From Apricaphanius iberus (Eukaryota > Chordata > Actinopteri > Cyprinodontiformes > Aphaniidae): a stretch of DNA of 64,000 bases. The stretch is taken from positions 186,001 to 250,000 of the forward strand of contig JAPXFQ010002669.1 of assembly GCA_028564705.1 (NCBI GenBank), given 5' to 3'. The first letter of the stretch is position 1, and each line of letters opens with the position of its first letter. The translations under genes and the position numbers were made by a program. This document shows positions 51,101 through 57,100 of this stretch, piece after piece. Below the pieces are notes generated by a model. That model was not told where the DNA came from, searched no databases, and saw only the letters and a list, made by a program, of their open reading frames with translations.

Positions 51101-54100
51101 CGTCCCAGTAAAACGATGCAGCTCGGGGAAGCTATACGTTCAGAAATGATAACGGTTTAGATCTGTGAATTCAAACGCGATGCTGTTGGCGCAGCTGGAA
51201 CCGCCACTTCCTCCTCTGAGAATTGTTCATGGGAAACTCTGAGCTGACCGAGCAGCGGGTGTTTTTAAGCCCAAAGTGTGAAGGAAGTAGTACCGAGGGT
51301 ATTTTACTGTAGAAAAAACAAACAAAAAACCTGAACATTTACATCGTTTTACATATAGTGGCATGCTTTATGGGGCGACCGCCTAAGCAAAGTGGGCGAC
51401 ACATTTCCTCCCTCTCCCCTTCAACACATCCTCATCTCTCATTAACGTTTACTTCTTGTTCAGGCGGTCCCGCTCATGCTCCATTACTTCACCGCTTCCC
51501 AATTCTTTTTGCACTGTTTGGCTTTCCTGAGGGTACTGTGGACCTCCACCCGACTCGAGGAACGCACGCTGTATGGGCCTGCCTGATTCCTGGTTGTCGT
51601 CATGTTTTCCAAATCCTGTTCAGGAAAAACAGAGCAGCTCGGAGCCAGGTTAGATGAAGGAGAGCTGAGAGGGTGGCACTCTTCTGAGCTGGTTGATTGC
51701 TAAAAACTATAGTACAGTACAAAATCTCTCTATATCAGTTCTATTGTCATTACTGCTGTTTCAACATTAAGCACTTCTTTACACTAACAGTCTACTGATT
51801 AATACTACATGTACATATGCTTTATAATAAACCATATTTAATGAGCCCCAAATGTCTGTCTATATAAGTGGTTAAAAGCATTGGCTTCTATAAGGAGTAA
51901 TTACCTGATTTATGTGCAGTAAAATGACCATAAATGGATAATCCAGTATTATAGCTGATCTACTCCATAAATTTGGAAAAAATCAGAAGAAAAGCATTAA
52001 AAGATTATGATCTGAGTTAAGTAGCAGAAAGCTGGATTTAGGTAAGGCTTTCCAAACTGTACATTTAATAGAAATGTGCAAAACTGCATTTAACGTGTTG
52101 TTTGTCCGGAAGACCTTAAAGGACTGAATTTATACAGGGCTTTTCTAGTCGTACGACCACTCAAAGTGCTTTGCACTATAGCCAAACCTACCCAATCGTA
52201 ATCACCAACGCTCATACATTCGCACACAGATCAGTAAGCAACTTGATGTTAAGAGAGAGCATTATAGACAGGAGGAAGCTGGAATCAAACAAACAACTCT
52301 ACAACTGCAAAAGCCGGTTGGAAATTTGAAACAATACCCAGCTCGACATGGGGGCACGGAGTACAAATTTTGTTTTTCAAAAATTAAGTAAACCGCATGA
52401 CTGTTATTATCGTAGTCTTAACATCTACACTCTACTCTTATTTTTTACTTGCTTGCAGGTGATAAGTTCTTGACTTGAACCAGAAGATTCATATTGGGAC
52501 TCGGACTCAGACTTAGGAATGGTCAAAGTCAAGTCCCTACGTCCTACAGCCCATGTGACTTGGACAAAAACAGTTAAGTCTAAGACAAGTGGCTTGTCTG
52601 AAACAGTAGCTGCGTTTAATCTGATAATTGATCGGATTAGAATTTGACTGCGTACATGGCCCTGAAAACATCTATCCGATTATGAAAAGCGTTTACATCC
52701 GCCACGCGTTCGATTGGATTAAATCATTTTGACATGCGCAGAACTATCTGAAATACCGGAAACGGCTGTAGAAGAAGAATCAGAAGACGTCCGTTGTAAA
52801 CAAACATGGCTGCGTTCATTTAAAATGGAGCGGTACGATCTTCTTCTTAGCGAGCATTTAAAATAAAAACAACAGATATCCAAAAACACATTTTTTCCCC
52901 CTTCAGGTTCACATGATTTGTAAAAAAAATGACCAAATGTTTTGAGCGGTGTATTTCTTATAAAATAAACTGCTCGAACAATGTGTTGCCTCTTTTTCCA
53001 CATTTTTTATCTATGAATCATATTTCTTGCACGGACTTCTGTTCCCCCCCCCCACCCCTCATCTGGTTCTGCTCTAGATGGTTGAAACAAAAGGGATCAT
53101 AGAAATATACGCAACTCTGGCTTTAGTGAAAGTTAAAGATAGCGTGACTCCAGAAGCCATGCATCAGCTGCTGGTTTGGTCGGGATCACAAGCCAACCAC
53201 AGTATATTATAAACAAGGAAGTGGTTAAAAAAAGACAAAGATCTATTGGAGAGCTTCCAATCAGCCAAAGACTGTCAAGACTGTGTGAATGTGGATTAAA
53301 AAAAAACATACTCCACAAGTCTGTGCAGGTAAAGCTGCCAGTGCTTCGAGCGTTCTCCCACTGCTCACCTGCACAGGATTCAGGCCTGCAGAGTTTTTTA
53401 GTATTACCACCATAGTGACGCATCTCCAGCATATTTAGAACTCTCCGCGCAGAGCAAAACTGCTCTACAGAGCACACGGACAGGTTCAACGAGCAAAAAA
53501 TTAAACCACACATCTGAGGGCATGTGGGCTAAACAAACATGACCAACTGCTGAATTGCTCCCAATGTTCAGCCACAAAGACAGATTCTTAGGAATTTCCT
53601 GGCCCATCTGCACTCAGCCAGTTGTTGCTTTTATTTTTTCATTTTACGTGTGTGCGTGGATGGGAGTTGGGTTAAGTTGGGATGGAGGGGTGGGTGGTGG
53701 GAGGGGGTGTAGTTGTGATGACATTGTTATTTTTGGCTGGGAAGGGTGTGGTTCGTGGGGTCATTTTAATCTGTAAAGCACTTTGAGAAGCTATGTAGTT
53801 TGAAAAAGCGTTTGATAAATAAAGTTTGATATGATTTTACTTCATTATTATTATTCAAACCCAGTGTACAAGAAGAATGTAAGCATCCAGCTCATATAAT
53901 TTTTTACATACATTTTTTCTTCGACTTCTCCATAGATTAGGATATTTATGTTTATCTAATTTCAATGTGTTCCCCAGGCATGGCTCGGTTAGCATTGTTG
54001 TAAAGTAGATCTAGTTTTAAATTTGAAAATGTTTCAATCTTCTGACGTGCCACAGGAGACATCCTAAGGGGCTAAATTGGCATTTGTGTTAGGCAGAGTG

Positions 54101-57100
54101 CAGGCTAGAAAACCAAGCTAACAGCCTGGTTAATTAAACAGCTAATGACTTGATGTCAGAGTCCCTGTTTTTCTGTATGACACCAGTGTACCGCTCCAGT
54201 CCGAAAGGGTTCCCCACAAGTCACCTAGCTCTGTAGAGGTCGGCTAAAGAAGCATTCATTCGATTTGGGTGTGTTGAGTCAGGGCAGCACTAAAACATGT
54301 GGCATATTGAACCTTTGGGAATGGCTTTGGACACCACTGCTCTATAAAAAAGCAGATGTCAAAAAAAAACATAATACTATATCCAGTTAACATGTTTGCA
54401 GCAAAACTGTCAACACACTCGCGTTGTCTTGCTCACCAAATTGGTGCCGATACATCGAAATCAAAAGAACGATAAGTAAATAGCAAATACCTTACTTATT
54501 GCTAGAACTGTAATATATTATCTAAGCAGAAGCATGCTAATTATTATTGCTGCTTTTTTGTAAAAAACAAAAAAACAATCAGTTTATTTAACTTCATTTT
54601 GTTGGTAATAATGGGAAACAGTGAAACTGTGTCATTTTTACCCGAGGTTATCAATTGGTACAATCTCCCACCAGCCACATGATGCAAATAAACCACAAAA
54701 ACATTGTTGCAGTGTGTTTTTGCCAAAACAAAGATTTCACAAATCTTTCCTCGCTCGCAAATTATTCATGTCACACTCGCTCAGTCTTAAAGGTTTTGAT
54801 TTGGTGTTAAATAGGACCATAAACAAACTGTTAATCAGCCCACTTAGGAATAGGAAACTAAAAAAGAAGATCCTAGCCTTAGCACTGTTAGCAGCTAAAA
54901 GCAAGTTGCAATATTCTCACAGTCCCTTCAAATCCTTTGCATCGTGTACATCGCCTTTCCTTTTCTACTCAAAATCCTGTCACACTAACAATTTATCACT
55001 ATATTTTGTTAGCTGACTGTCAAAACGAAAAGGCAAATCAATTACTCCTTTCTTACTTTAAAAGAAGTTTGCAAAATGGAAATATTTAACTCACTAAAAG
55101 CAATTATCTTAACAGTAACTAAATGATTCAAAAGACAATTACTTTTATGAGAAATTGGCTGGTGTTTTAAAATCAAGAGACCTCCTGCCACACCCCTCCA
55201 AAACGCTAAACACTCTACTTTCCTTAAACTTGATCATTAAAAGTAATCAATTCCTCTCCCATAAAATGGAGAGGGAAAAGACACTTTTAACCTACAAGTT
55301 ACCATTTATGCATTAGTGAAGAACAATTTATCATTCAAACAATCCTCAAGAACCCACGGCCCTACCTGACACCATCGATACTCCATAGAGAGAGGCTGTT
55401 TTGTGGCTTTCATAGCATCAAGTTTTACTCCTCGCCAGATTACATTCCCTTACGGAGCAATGAAAAGCTTTCCGCAACACAAGTTTGTTACTGTCCACAA
55501 AGAGACAGCTGAGGAAAGCCTGAGTGAGGCAAGCCCAGTATCAACTACTTTCTGAGCTGAAGTCAAATGCCTCGCAGGCAACAATGACAAGTGTGTCAAG
55601 AATTCCTTGGTGTAATACGCAACTTTGGCATGTGTCAGCTATCCGTTTTGCACATACATACCCTGCTGAAGGCTCAGGAGAAGACTTCCGACGTGGATGG
55701 AATCCTTATGGATGTATAGGCATATGCCAAAAACATGAAAGAAGCCCTGAACCACTATATCCAAAGTAATGAGCAGTTAGAATCTGCTTCACATTGACAG
55801 TGAATGCGCAAGAATGTTGCACGGCTGCGCAACACCACTGTGTGAATGCCTCGCCCTGGGGCACTGGGGCAAACACACACTAACACACATATATGCAGGC
55901 ACACACTGAGGTGAGGGCACTCCCTTGCAGATATCAAATAGATCCAACATCAGTGTGACAAACACAAAGCGAGATGTGCAAAGACGCAGAGAGGAGGTCA
56001 AAGTAAAAAAAAATAAAAATGCATTACAGGTGAGCAACAAGCTACAATCCCCGCATAACTTCATTCTCACCTGCAGTGTTGGGTATCTTGCATTAAAAAA
56101 GTAATTATTAATTAGTTATAGTAACTAATTTTTCCAAAAAAGTTACCGAGTTAGTAACTCAGTTACAACACTGTAAAAGTAATCGGTTACTCAGCAAAGT
56201 AACTGTGACGTTATTTCTAGATTCTATAACGCAGCTACGTTTTATATCTGTAACGTCACATATTTTTATAACTGAATGATGAATATTTTAAACTTGAATC
56301 AATAAGACTGAAGCTGTATGCAGCGAGATAAAAATATAAAAAAAGTAAATATTAGGCATACATAATCACACACTTTTCATTAAAGAGCAAAATTAAGACT
56401 CAAATGTGGGTAAAGAGACGAATCTTCCCAATAAATATCGCAAATCTCGGCATCTTTAATGTTGCACAGCATACAGAGCACAATATCAAATTGGATGTAA
56501 TGAGATATCTTAAGACTGATTTGGCGTCACTTGGTCACATGACCTGGAAGCTATTGAAGGAAAACCTGAAATATTACAGTAAAATATTAATATAAAATAT
56601 TATATGCATTCAAATGTCAAATAAATTGTTTTGTCTGGTTCTTTAGCTTTAAGACTTTTCAAGACTGATTTGGCGTCACTTGGTCTCGTGACCTTGACGC
56701 TATTGAAGAAAAATCTAATACATATTAAGAAATATTACTTATGTTATACTTTCTTTAAATTAACCGATGTGTCATGTTCCTCAGGTGTCGAGCAACATTT
56801 TATCAATATTCTGGGGTTACTTTGCTAGTAGATCTCAGTAGATTGATTTATTTTATGGAGATTTATCGAAAACCAAACTTATTCGGGAGCGAGCCTTCGG
56901 CTGCGATGTATCCGTTCTGTCAGCGGATACCCTGACACCTGTAAGACCCTGCACCCTGTAAGACCCTCCAATGTCTCGCTGAGACATTGGAGGGTCTTGC
57001 AGCATGCAGAGACAGCGATGAGCACTCGGGGTCGACGCCTACCCAGCAAATCATCCCCGACACCTGCTCTCTTCCTGCAGCTGAAGTGTGGCTGTCAGAA

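Noticed and set aside
51358..51657. 99-codon plus-strand ORF
   Set aside because: No family match and no conserved start or splice sites; likely chance.
53330..53350. AAGCTGCCAGTGC as a miR-22 hairpin
   Set aside because: Match to the miR-22 mature sequence stops after ten bases and no complementary arm is nearby. miR-22 is linked in 17p13.3 but is not visible here.
53133..53513. 126-codon minus-strand ORF
   Set aside because: No recognised domain, intronic, no splice or start context; overlapping ORFs on the plus strand.
55524..55769. 81-codon plus-strand ORF
   Set aside because: Readable but unrecognised, no flanking gene signals; possibly repeat-derived.
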